NCBI GenBank assembly: GCA_010909165.1
Contig: MU008169.1
Coordinates: 1,674,001 to 1,738,000, forward strand
Source of the DNA: Anthoceros angustus
Lineage: Eukaryota; Streptophyta; Anthocerotopsida; Anthocerotales; Anthocerotaceae
Direction of reading: 5' to 3'
Length of the DNA: 64,000 nucleotides
Part shown: positions 55,808 through 64,000 of the stretch, in pieces
Layout of the letters: every line of letters begins with the position of its first letter
How positions within the stretch are numbered: position 1 is the first letter of the stretch
Translations under genes and position numbers: made by a program
Notes under the pieces: model-generated
What the model was told of the DNA's origin: nothing
Database searches by the model: none
Seen by the model: the letters and a program-made list of their open reading frames with translations, nothing else

Positions 55808-57060
55808 ATTTATGGCTTTATGAAGGCTCTCGGTTATTTGCCACCAGAGTCATGGTCATACATACTCCAGCCTGATTATTAATTGAAAGATTCAAAAGGG
55901 CACACACCGTTCTATCTGCCTTGATGTGCGCATGGACGCCCTTGTCCTACAGGATTGTTCCCAGGTTACCCAAGGTTTCAAATGTGCTATCACAGGCCAT
56001 GTGTGCTCAAATGTGCTGCAGGAGGACGGAATGGGCACCCCGCTTGAGGTCCCTCCGAGCTTCTGATGTTCACGTGCAGGAATAAGGCCAGTCTGCAATC
56101 TTGGACCCTCTTGACTGGCATGGTGTTCCTCTGAGTCTGGGCTCTAGTGTAAATTGAGCATGTGAAGTCGCATAAGATGGCATTTCCGATCTCTTAGTTT
56201 GCATCCTGTGCACCAGTGTGGCATTTCCCCTGGTTCTCTTATTCAGCTTTGTACATCCTAACGCATGCCATACGTTGACGTGATCATCCTCCTGCATGTT
56301 CATGTTACTAGCCTCATGCAGGTTGTTGTGATGGGGGCGATTAGTTAATGGGCGAGTAAGGTGTGCAAATACATGCTGGAAGGCACAAAGCTTTTCAGAA
56401 CGAAGATGTCACAGGAAAACGATGCTTTTGGAGGAGGGTGCAAACATCAAAGCCAGAAAAAGGTTGAACTTGCCAAGATTTATCGCAAGGAGAAGGAGCT
56501 GGAACTGCCCAAGCTGAAGAGAAAAGAAAAGATGCTTTCAGCTACTGTTAGCAAGCTTGACGGTTAGTCCTCATCTTCAAAAAGCTTATTTTGCCAGAAA
56601 CACTAGAGAGCTGATCGTGTTCCTGGTTGGTACTGAGCTTGATTCAAGCTCAGTACCTGACCTTTAGAAGGTGATCTGTAGCATGGTTGGTTCAAAAGTT
56701 TTGTGAGCGTAAATTGCTGCATCGGTAAGTTCACGCATGTAGTGATGTGGGATTGCCAAGGAATGCTAGTGCGTGGACAGGTTCTTCGAGTGAGTGATAA
56801 TCTGCAGGCGTATGACCTATGCTTGTTAAGTAGGAGTATATTCTTTACTTATGCTTTGCACAGACTGCGTCGATCTTATGGGTTATGGTTAACACAAGAA
56901 AAGGAAGCTGCAAAGGAGGCAGAGAGATAGGTAGGCGCAACTTGAGAGAAGCCTAATGGTTTGTTGGGGCCGAGGTTGGGGCGAGGACCAGGATGAAAAC
57001 GACGACCGGGGGAGGGGCTTTAAGAAGTCCTTCAACTAGCATGCACAGTACCTAACGCTA
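55808..57060. other. Intergenic with short unrecognised frames
   Basis: Moderate GC. A plus-strand frame at 56361-56567 encodes a Lys/Glu-rich helix (ELAKIYRKEKELELPKLKRK-like sequence) bounded by a possible GT donor after the last codons; it could be an exon remnant. Nothing can be named. Confidence 0.3.
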
Positions 57061-57500
57061 TTGCTATCTTCAAACTTCTGGGAGTTGTACAGGAACTTGG
57101 CAATGAAATTTCTTCATTTTGCAAGGACATGCATTCTATAACTAAGGCTATTCCTCCAGTGAACCAGAAGGTGCGAAAGCTGTGTCAGGATACCAACACT
57201 TTTGAAGGGCTTTCCTTCTACAATGTCAAGATTGGCACGGTAGTTCTCAGTTTTTCAGTGCACAAGCGTGCGAAAAGGTAGTATTAAGAACGTGCAAATG
57301 TACAGGTACTTGGCAATGACATTTCTGCATTTTGCAAGGACGTGCATTCTATAACTAAGGCCATTCCTCCAGTGAACCCGAAGGTGCGAAACGTGTGTCA
57401 GGATATCAACACTTTTCATGAAGGGCTTCTCTTCTATAATGTCAAGATTAGCACGGTAGTTCTCAGTTTTCTAGTGCGCAAGCATGCGAAAAGGAAGTAA
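57060..57500 (+). pseudogene. Duplicated exon-like fragment of an unrecognised gene
   Basis: Two tandem copies (about 57085-57280 and 57303-57495) encode related peptides in a matching frame: SSFCKDMHSITKAIPPVNQK and SAFCKDVHSITKAIPPVNPK, followed by FYNVKIGTVV / FYNVKISTVV. Between the copies the differences include a three-base insertion, so frame is kept. I do not recognise the family; no start codon or complete gene is visible. Confidence 0.35.
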
Positions 57501-59121
57501 CGGCAACAATGTATGCAAGAGCAATTCCCTAAGCAGAATGGATTCGAGTAAAATGGATCTGCTGAAGTAGGTTAGTATTTTGTGAATGCTAGACTTTGGT
57601 GTTGTGTGTAGTTTGCCCAATTTGCAACCTGGCCCGAAATTCCACATTCGGATCAGGAGTTTCGAGTTTCACACCTGCAAGCCATAAATCGGCCCCAAGC
57701 AAGGCCCGTGCTGTGTGAAGCAGTGGTTGCCGCCATCCAATTATAAAGTGTTGGGTGACACTTAACATCGTAGAGATGTTAAACTAATTTTTTGATGCTT
57801 AGATCAAACTAGTGCACATGAAAGGGTTTGTACAACTCCACTGTTGCAAAGTTGTGGTGGAGGATGATGCCTAGTGCATGGCAGCACTGCCGAAACAGTG
57901 AAGTTTGTTCTCTTGAGAGTACCAGTCTTCCTAAAGGTGTGCCAAGGGACCCGTTTTGCATAGACGAATCGCTCGTCAAAAACAAATTTAGTACACAGAT
58001 CATGTGGGAACTTGTTACTAACTGCTTGCAACCGACCCAACATTTGAGGTTTGGGCAAACGATGAAAGCAAATAGAAATTGGAAGATAGTCTTGTTGAGG
58101 TTTGAGCAAACGATGAAGACAAATAGAAATTGGCAGGTAGTCTTTAGCGTACTTCACTTAGTTTAGTGGACCGAGTACAAGTAATCCAAGTAGTAATACA
58201 GACCATCTAGAGGGGCAAGTAAACGAAGTATGGTAGAGACTACCTTATCTATATGTAGTATACTATATAGACACGTCTAGAGGTCAAGTAAGCTAAGTAC
58301 ATTAGAGAATACTTTATCCAGGTAGTAATCCAGGCACATCGAAAGGGTGACATAGATAATCGTATGATAGCTAGGCTCGATGGCCAGCAAAGCGGTATCA
58401 AGAGATCAAACAAAGGATTTGTACTTGAACTAGTTGTGGAAGCTTAGTGCCAGTGAATGAAGCCCCAAAACTACCATAGTTCATATAGTTATTCAAGTTA
58501 AGTATTATTCTTAATTTTATCTAAAAATATAAAAATTATCATGTAAATGCCTACACTAGATACGTGATATGGACATGATTATAGGACATGATTATAGGTA
58601 CCCCTATTTCTCATCTCTTCCCCTCAATAAAATTAGTTTCCTCTATTCCTCTAATAATTGATAAGTACCTAATTATGAGCAAAGTACCTAAGCTTAATGG
58701 TCTCCCTAGAGAAAAATTAAACCATTCGATGAGGGGAAGAGGCAGGGGGATGGGGGGTTGCCTAACACCATTCGACAGCTATATCAACTACAATATTGGT
58801 CATCCTTATGAATTGGTTTAAAAAATGGTGGAAAGAATTCATCTCTATTGTGAAGCAACATATCAAGAGAAATAAATAAATAAATTCAAAAACTTTATTA
58901 AAAATATTTAATTTTTAAAAACTTTATTTAATTTTTAATTTTTAATTTTATAAAACTGAAATTTATATTGAAAATATTATGAAATATAAAAGAAACTCTT
59001 TATATAGAAAGATATACCCGTATATTCCAAATAATAGAAACGGCTTGGTTTTCTATTTCTTTGAATTACTTACCTATAAAATATGTGTGTAGATTGTGTG
59101 CGTATACAAAAGCCTCTACTT
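57501..59121. other. AT-rich intergenic with a 51-bp tandem duplication
   Basis: Two 51-bp units at 58046 and 58097 (GAGGTTTG.GCAAACGATGAA ... AATAGAAATTGG). From 58480 to 59100 the DNA is very AT-rich, with repeated TTTAATTTTTAA blocks near 58900-58950. Minus-strand ORFs around 57804-58157 contain the duplication and are not regarded as genes. Confidence 0.5.
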
Positions 59122-59664
59122 TTAAAGTAAGACGGTGGTAAATTTGTATTGAATCTCACAATCTGCAACATGATAACTTGCAGCCATAGATTGGACACAC
59201 ACATCTAAAAGTCTCTCGCTGGCAAAATTTAAGCAGGAGCGACATTGATGGTTTTGCGCCATAGTTGATTTGCTTTGCTGTTGAAAAGTTGATTCTACCA
59301 TAGGAAAACAGTTTGCTGTTATATTAAGGCGATTAGGAGACCTGGTTTCACCAGGAGTGTAGTTATAGATTGCGGAATAAGGAAGCTCATTCGGAAATCT
59401 TTTGCTAGCTTCCCACACAGCTTCTTGCATATTGATAGTAAGCGACTCCACAATGTTTTCAAAAACATTATTTGGATTGCAATAATATGATACAAACGAT
59501 ATATCTGGAGAGACCTCAAAGTTCACTTGTTGTGGCAAAATTGTGTCAAAAGCACTTACTTTCATGATAAGTAGTAGCATAATTGAACACATTAATGTAG
59601 GATAAGAATTTTTACATCGATGCTCTGAAACACTATTGCACCCAACACCTGAAAAGCCACACAA
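59122..59664 (-). CDS. Gnk2/DUF26-type secreted protein, second copy (about 155-180 aa)
   Basis: Frame opens at 59664; an internal Met (MCSIMLLLIMKVSAFDT) at residue 25 starts a better signal peptide and is the likelier initiation site, unless an upstream exon exists. The C-terminal part has the Gnk2 pattern HQCRSCLNFASERLLDVCVQ and VADCEIQYKF, with CFPMVE upstream, i.e. C-x2-C framework and the final C-x-IQYKF equivalent of CNLRYE. Sequence similarity to the gene at 18590-19069 is limited to the cysteine framework. Flanks are strongly AT-rich. Alternative: a decayed cysteine-rich receptor-like kinase ectodomain; no kinase or membrane segment follows. Confidence 0.65.
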   Translation of the reverse strand: MCGFSGVGCNSVSEHRCKNSYPTLMCSIMLLLIMKVSAFDTILPQQVNFEVSPDISFVSYYCNPNNVFENIVESLTINMQEAVWEASKRFPNELPYSAIYNYTPGETRSPNRLNITANCFPMVESTFQQQSKSTMAQNHQCRSCLNFASERLLDVCVQSMAASYHVADCEIQYKFTTVLL

Positions 59665-61354
59665 TGAGGCTAATTAGCCACATATCATGATAATATACAT
59701 TATCTCAACAAATGCAAGTAATCCTTTCATTTCAATTGTAAAAATGTTCCTCTCTATGATGAGTCGGTACATATTTGCTAAGATGCAATTTCTTACCCAA
59801 TATATTCATACTTGGTGATACAGGTTCAAGGACTTAAGAAAAAAGAAAATGACAAGTCTACATTGAAATGTAGGTAGTCATATTTAAAGCTGGAGTAATA
59901 CCTAAGAATCTTTGAATATATATATATAATAAGTATTATGATGTCATTCTCCATGTTTTTATAATGTTAAATGTCATCCTCCCTGCCCTTCCCGAGAGTT
60001 TTGTATGAGACACAACGTTTCCCAATTAGTTCTGATGGATATTAGGTAGTAAGGATTCATACTACATATTGAATCGTAATATAAAAGACTTGGTTCAGGG
60101 ATAACATAATTAGGTATATGGATGGATATGTTGGTTGATGATATAAAATATGTGGATTGATATTAGGTAGTAAGGGTTCATATGTATTATAAAAGACTTG
60201 GTTCTGGGGATAACATGATGAGGCAGAAAGGATGGATATGTTGGTTAATGATATAAAATTTGTAGATTGTTCTTTCAGGATATATAGAAAATAGATAGGT
60301 TGGTTGATAAAATACGTAGTTCTTTCAGCATATGTAGAAAGTATGGATTACTGTGATCATTGTCAGAGTGGTAGAACATCAATAGATCGATTCAACTTGC
60401 GTGAGACACAATGTTTGATAGATATTTAGTAATAAGGATTCAGACCATGTATTGAATCGGAATATAAAAGATATAATGTTGACGCGGACCATGTTACTAG
60501 AGAAATGTTCAAAACCTTAGATGGTAGGTTTCCATCGAGAAACTTACATATAAGCAAGAACGAAGAAGAAGAAGAAAGAATTGCATATACCCCACCATGT
60601 CCAGCTTTGGAGATCGGGAATTAGAGATAACCTGGCAGCTACAATGGAATATCGGCATGCCTGCATCTAAAGTTGTTGTTATTGTCGAGGCCAGAGACAG
60701 TGCAGCCCAATGTGCATAGCTCCTCTCGGGGTTCAGCCTTGCTACCCAGTTTTTCCCCCTATGCGTGCAGCACTGCAGCCCAATTTTCCGGGGCCTCTGG
60801 ATGCAACCCAATTTCTAGCCCAATTTTCCGGGGCCTCTGGATGCAACCCAATTTCTGCCCCTTAGACCTGCATGTAGAGCCAGCCCATTTTCCCCTCGTT
60901 GGGCCACTACATGTAGCCGTCGGCTCGCTAAGTGTACAGCCTGTGCATGGAAATGCCACCCCATCCCTTCCCTTTTATCGCATCACGATTCACTTCCAAG
61001 GTAGGGCAGGGCGCTTGGAATTGGGACTGAAGAAGAAGACGAAGAATTTTATAAGTCCACTAAGGACGGATTTCCGTCATGGACTTGGTACTTGACAACT
61101 TGTACCATGGTGTGCCTAAGCTACTTGCACCAAGGGCATCCACTCCCTTTAGGCACCCCATCTAAGTACCGATCTAAGCTCAGGATGCTTAATCACGGCG
61201 TTCTTATAAATGTGTGTCCATTTGGCCTAGGCCATTTGAAGTTAATCAGGTATAGCATGCAATCATTTGTATGTTCCAGGAGGTACGCTGTTGCACAGAT
61301 ATCACACTCCACGGAGCCTGTCGAAACGAAACTGATCGAACTTCCAACCCTACA
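59665..61354. repeat. Intergenic with diffuse and 40-bp tandem repeats
   Basis: 60030-60480 is made of loosely repeated blocks (GATATTAGGTAGTAAGG, TATAAAAGACTTGGTTC, GGATGGATATGTTGGTT, GTTCTTTCAG.ATAT) at roughly 115-130-bp spacing. 60781-60860 has two 40-bp copies of CAATTTTCCGGGGCCTCTGG followed by ATGCAACC. 61022-61083 is the dispersed repeat shared with 55.15 kb. No gene recognised. Confidence 0.55.
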
Positions 61355-61440
61355 CCCTGTCTTGTTCCCAGGCGGAGCAAATTCAGAGGTCGGAATTTGC
61401 TCCGAGGTCTAAATTGGCTCCGCCTAGGAACAAGACAGGG
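61355..61440. other. 86-bp near-palindrome (foldback hairpin)
   Basis: The left arm starts CCCTGTCTTGTTCCCAGGCG and the right arm ends with its complement (CGCCTAGGAACAAGACAGGG), one mismatch in 20. The arms continue inward as GGAGCAAATTC / TTGGCTCC and TCGGA / TCCGA with a few mismatches, leaving a loop of a few bases around 61396. It lies 44 bp beyond the stop codon of the minus-strand PPR gene, so it is probably in its 3' UTR or terminator region. Confidence 0.8.
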
Positions 61441-61483
61441 GCCCTATGCTGTTAGACTCTACAGTCTAGGCGATTGCACTTGG

Positions 61484-64000
61484 CTAGCCCGGAAAAGAAG
61501 GAATGGAATTGATACACGGCCATGATCTCCACTTGAAGTACTGTAATGAAGGCATCACACGAACATGTTCTTTCCCTGGACACATAAACCCTACTTGCAT
61601 CCTTGACGACGCGAACTTCGTTGCCATTTGACAATCAACACAACCCCGCACATTTAGAGCAGTAGAAATGGGGGCTCCTTTGGATGTATTATTGATGCCG
61701 GATGCAAAACTAAGCTTGTCGGTGTGGCCACACAAATGAACATCCTCTCGTCTACCATCAGACGAGTCCAGATGTGACACATTCCCTTTTTCCTTTGTTT
61801 TGACAAAGATCTCTTCCAGATCCCCAACCAAAAAACTATGCACCAGCCCGTCCATGTCTGTCCACCAGGTCTGACCGGGCTGCTTCCATGCTCTGATTCT
61901 TTTTCTCCTGACCTGCATCTTCTGTGCCTCATCCCACATGTGGGCACCCGTGTATACATTGGACATCAACACATATGCTGCAGCATCTCTGTCGTCTAGC
62001 TTCACTGCTTGGTCAAACGCATAGCGTCCCACCTCCACGTTGTTCCACTTTTGACAAGCTCCCAACAGAGTGTGCCACACAGCAGCGCTAGGCAGTACAG
62101 GCATTGTCCTTATGACAGTTAGAGCCTCATCCAGTCGGCCTGCACGGCCGAAGAGATCCACCATGCATGCATAGTGCTCCACATCGGGGGTGATGCTGTA
62201 GTTTCTACTCATGGCCTCAAAGTACTCTTGCCCCTTTTTCACAAGAGTCCCATGACTGCATACTGTTAGTATACTCAGGAAAGTGATTGCGTCTGGCTGT
62301 ATGCCATTGTCTCTCATTCTCTGTACCAAGTCGAAGACCCGTTTACTGTCTCCTTGGGAGCTGTACCCTGCAATTAGTGCACTCCAGGCACCCATGTCCC
62401 TGTTGGGCAGCACATCAAAGACGCGCTGTGCATCAACCATGCTCGCACACTTTCCATACATGTTTATCAAACTGCCCGCCACAAAGGCATCCTCTTGAAG
62501 CCCTTGTTCTTCAATCTGCGAATGCAACTGCCTTCCCAGGTGCAACGATGCCACACTTGCACATGCCTGAAGGAGGGATACAAATGTCACAGAATCAGGT
62601 ACAGCCATGCCTTCGTCTTGCATAGCAATGTACAGATGGAGGGCTTCTTGCCCCATGCTTTCCTGGGAATACCCTGCTATCATGGCATTCCACACCACCA
62701 CATTTTTTTCACCAAGAGCATCAAAAACGGTACGAGCGTCTTCTAAGCTGCCACACTTTGCATACATGTTCACCAAACTGCTGGCGACATACACATCAGC
62801 TTGAAGCCTTCGCTCTCTAATCTGCACATGAAGCTGCTTCCCCATCTCCAAAGCCGGGGTACCAACAACTGCACATGCCTGTAGGAGGCACACAAATGTC
62901 ACAGAATCAGGGGTGACCATGCCTTCTTGTTGCATATCTCCGTAAAGATGAAGGGCCTCCTGCCCCATGCCCTGTTGGGAATATCCTGCCATCAAGGCAT
63001 TCCATGTAACGACATCTTTCTGACCAAGCGTGTCAAACACTCTCTGAGCATCCTCCAAGCTGCCACACTTTGCATACATGTTCACCAAACTGGTGGCCAC
63101 AAAGCCATCAGCTTCATGTCCTTGCGCTCTGATCTGGGCATGCAGCTGCTTTCCCATCTCCAAACCCTGCGTGCCCACAATTGCACAAGCCTGCAAGAGG
63201 CACACAAATGTCACCGAATTGGGTACAGCAACGCCTTCTGCTTGCATAGCCCTGTAGAGACCAAGGGCTTCCTGACCCATACCCTGCTGGGAATATCCTG
63301 CAATTAGAGCGGTCCACGTCACACCCTCTTTCTGAACAAGTCCATCAAACACTCTCTGAGCATCTTTCAAGCTGCCACACTTAGCATACATGTTCACCAA
63401 ACTGCTGGCAACAAACGCATCAGCTTCATGTCCTTGCTCTATAATCTGCGCCTCCATCTGCTTCCCCTTCTCCAAAGCTGGGGTTCCCACACTTGAGCAT
63501 GCCTGCAGGAGGCACACAAATGTCATGGAATCAGGTACAGCCAAGCCATCTGCTAGCATGGCACTGTAAAGCGAAAGGGCTTCCATGCCCATCCCCTGCT
63601 GGGAATACCCTGCTATCATGGCAGTCCACGTCACCACATCTCTTGGCCCAGGTCCATCAAACACTTGCCGAGCACCTTCCACACTGCCACACTTTGCATA
63701 CATGTTCACCAAACTGCTGACAACAAACACATCAGCTTCATAGCCTCCTTCTCGGATCTGGGCATGTAGCTGCTTCCCCTTCTCCAAGGCTGGGACACCC
63801 ACACTTGCACATGCCTGTAGGAGGCACACAAAGGTCATGGAATCGGGTGCAGCCATGCCTTCTTCTTGCATATTGCTGTAAAGACGAAGGGCTTCCTGTC
63901 CCATGCCCTCCTGGGAATACCCTGCTATCAAGGCAGTCCAGGTCACCACATCTTTTTTACCGAGGCCATCAAACACTCTCTGAGCGTCTGCCAAGCTGCC
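61484..64000 (-). CDS. PLS-DYW-type PPR protein, N-terminus outside the window
   Basis: Open from the window edge to a stop at 61484. At least six P-L-S triplets of about 103 residues (DVVTWTALIAGYSQEGMGQE, SMTFVCLLQACASVG, VSSLVNMYAKCGSVEGA) are followed by E1/E2 (SAAVWHTLLGACQKWNNVEV; GQTWWTDMDGLVHSFLVGD). Behind this comes a shortened DYW-like domain: VHLCGHTDKLSFASG, then NVRGCVDCQMATKF, and an end that does not read DYW. The zinc CxxC pair is kept, but the HxE signature reads HTD-K, i.e. Asp in place of the catalytic Glu, and about 20 residues between PG box and HxE are missing. Known: DYW domains are the cytidine deaminases of organelle editing. It is a close paralogue of the gene at 12569-15676. 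Confidence 0.9.
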   Translation of the reverse strand, partial: GSLADAQRVFDGLGKKDVVTWTALIAGYSQEGMGQEALRLYSNMQEEGMAAPDSMTFVCLLQACASVGVPALEKGKQLHAQIREGGYEADVFVVSSLVNMYAKCGSVEGARQVFDGPGPRDVVTWTAMIAGYSQQGMGMEALSLYSAMLADGLAVPDSMTFVCLLQACSSVGTPALEKGKQMEAQIIEQGHEADAFVASSLVNMYAKCGSLKDAQRVFDGLVQKEGVTWTALIAGYSQQGMGQEALGLYRAMQAEGVAVPNSVTFVCLLQACAIVGTQGLEMGKQLHAQIRAQGHEADGFVATSLVNMYAKCGSLEDAQRVFDTLGQKDVVTWNALMAGYSQQGMGQEALHLYGDMQQEGMVTPDSVTFVCLLQACAVVGTPALEMGKQLHVQIRERRLQADVYVASSLVNMYAKCGSLEDARTVFDALGEKNVVVWNAMIAGYSQESMGQEALHLYIAMQDEGMAVPDSVTFVSLLQACASVASLHLGRQLHSQIEEQGLQEDAFVAGSLINMYGKCASMVDAQRVFDVLPNRDMGAWSALIAGYSSQGDSKRVFDLVQRMRDNGIQPDAITFLSILTVCSHGTLVKKGQEYFEAMSRNYSITPDVEHYACMVDLFGRAGRLDEALTVIRTMPVLPSAAVWHTLLGACQKWNNVEVGRYAFDQAVKLDDRDAAAYVLMSNVYTGAHMWDEAQKMQVRRKRIRAWKQPGQTWWTDMDGLVHSFLVGDLEEIFVKTKEKGNVSHLDSSDGRREDVHLCGHTDKLSFASGINNTSKGAPISTALNVRGCVDCQMATKFASSRMQVGFMCPGKEHVRVMPSLQYFKWRSWPCINSIPSFPG

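Noticed and set aside
60509-61095. Plus and minus frames around the 40-bp repeat
   Set aside because: Built from the tandem repeat; no homology or signals.
61484-64000. Horizontal transfer or bacterial origin for the PPR genes
   Set aside because: PLS-class repeats with E1/E2 are restricted almost wholly to land plants; nothing in the window suggests bacterial DNA.

Overview
The window is nuclear DNA of a land plant and most probably of a lycophyte of the Selaginella moellendorffii type. The reasons are: compact genes with many very short GT-AG introns (often 40-120 nt); two large paralogous PLS-class PPR genes; genes for sperm flagella (IFT172 and a tubulin polyglutamylase-like TTLL), which flowering plants lack; plant-only families (HIR, PLAC8, Gnk2/DUF26, Ole e 1-like); and a plant tRNA-Gln. 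The species is an inference; the plant origin with flagellate sperm is well supported.

Layout. 1-0.9 kb: 5' end of a Copia-type retroelement (minus strand) whose gag frame is broken by three stops. 0.9-3.8 kb: repeat-rich DNA with GT/TA microsatellites and a 51-bp minisatellite. 3,827-10,359: a complete but decayed Ty3/gypsy element with 5-bp target duplication, primer binding site and polypurine tract; a foldback array of inverted gag copies sits between gag and protease. 10.5-12.0 kb: conserved plant gene of unknown function with a U12-type AT-AC intron. 12.6-15.7 kb: PPR gene. 16.4-17.2 kb: PLAC8 gene. 18.6-19.1 kb: Gnk2-like secreted protein. 19.9-21.4 kb: diverged segmental duplication. 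21.5-25.1 kb: tight cluster of phosducin-like, WDR5-like and HIR genes. 27-32.7 kb: mitochondrial-like coiled-coil protein, p47/UBX protein, holocytochrome c synthase and a four-CBS protein. 32.8-42.9 kb: IFT172 on the minus strand, which I could resolve into 49 exons giving 1,739 codons in frame. 44.0-47.6 kb: TTLL gene, divergent from IFT172. 47.7-52.7 kb: AT-rich DNA with local tandem duplications. 52.7-54.4 kb: Ole e 1-like/proline-rich protein with a frame shift. 54.75 kb: tRNA-Gln(CUG). 55.3-55.8 kb: LINE ORF1 remnant. 59.1-59.7 kb: second Gnk2-like gene. 61.5-64 kb: second PPR gene with a shortened, altered DYW domain, running off the window.

The clearest functional linkage is the divergent IFT172/TTLL pair: one builds axonemes (anterograde/retrograde turnaround of IFT trains), the other probably glutamylates axonemal tubulin, and both should be needed only while sperm flagella form. 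The two PPR genes belong to the organelle RNA-editing machinery. I did not find a wholly new system. The most unusual structures are the foldback array inside the retroelement, the AT-AC intron, the 86-bp near-palindrome beyond the second PPR gene, and several frame anomalies.
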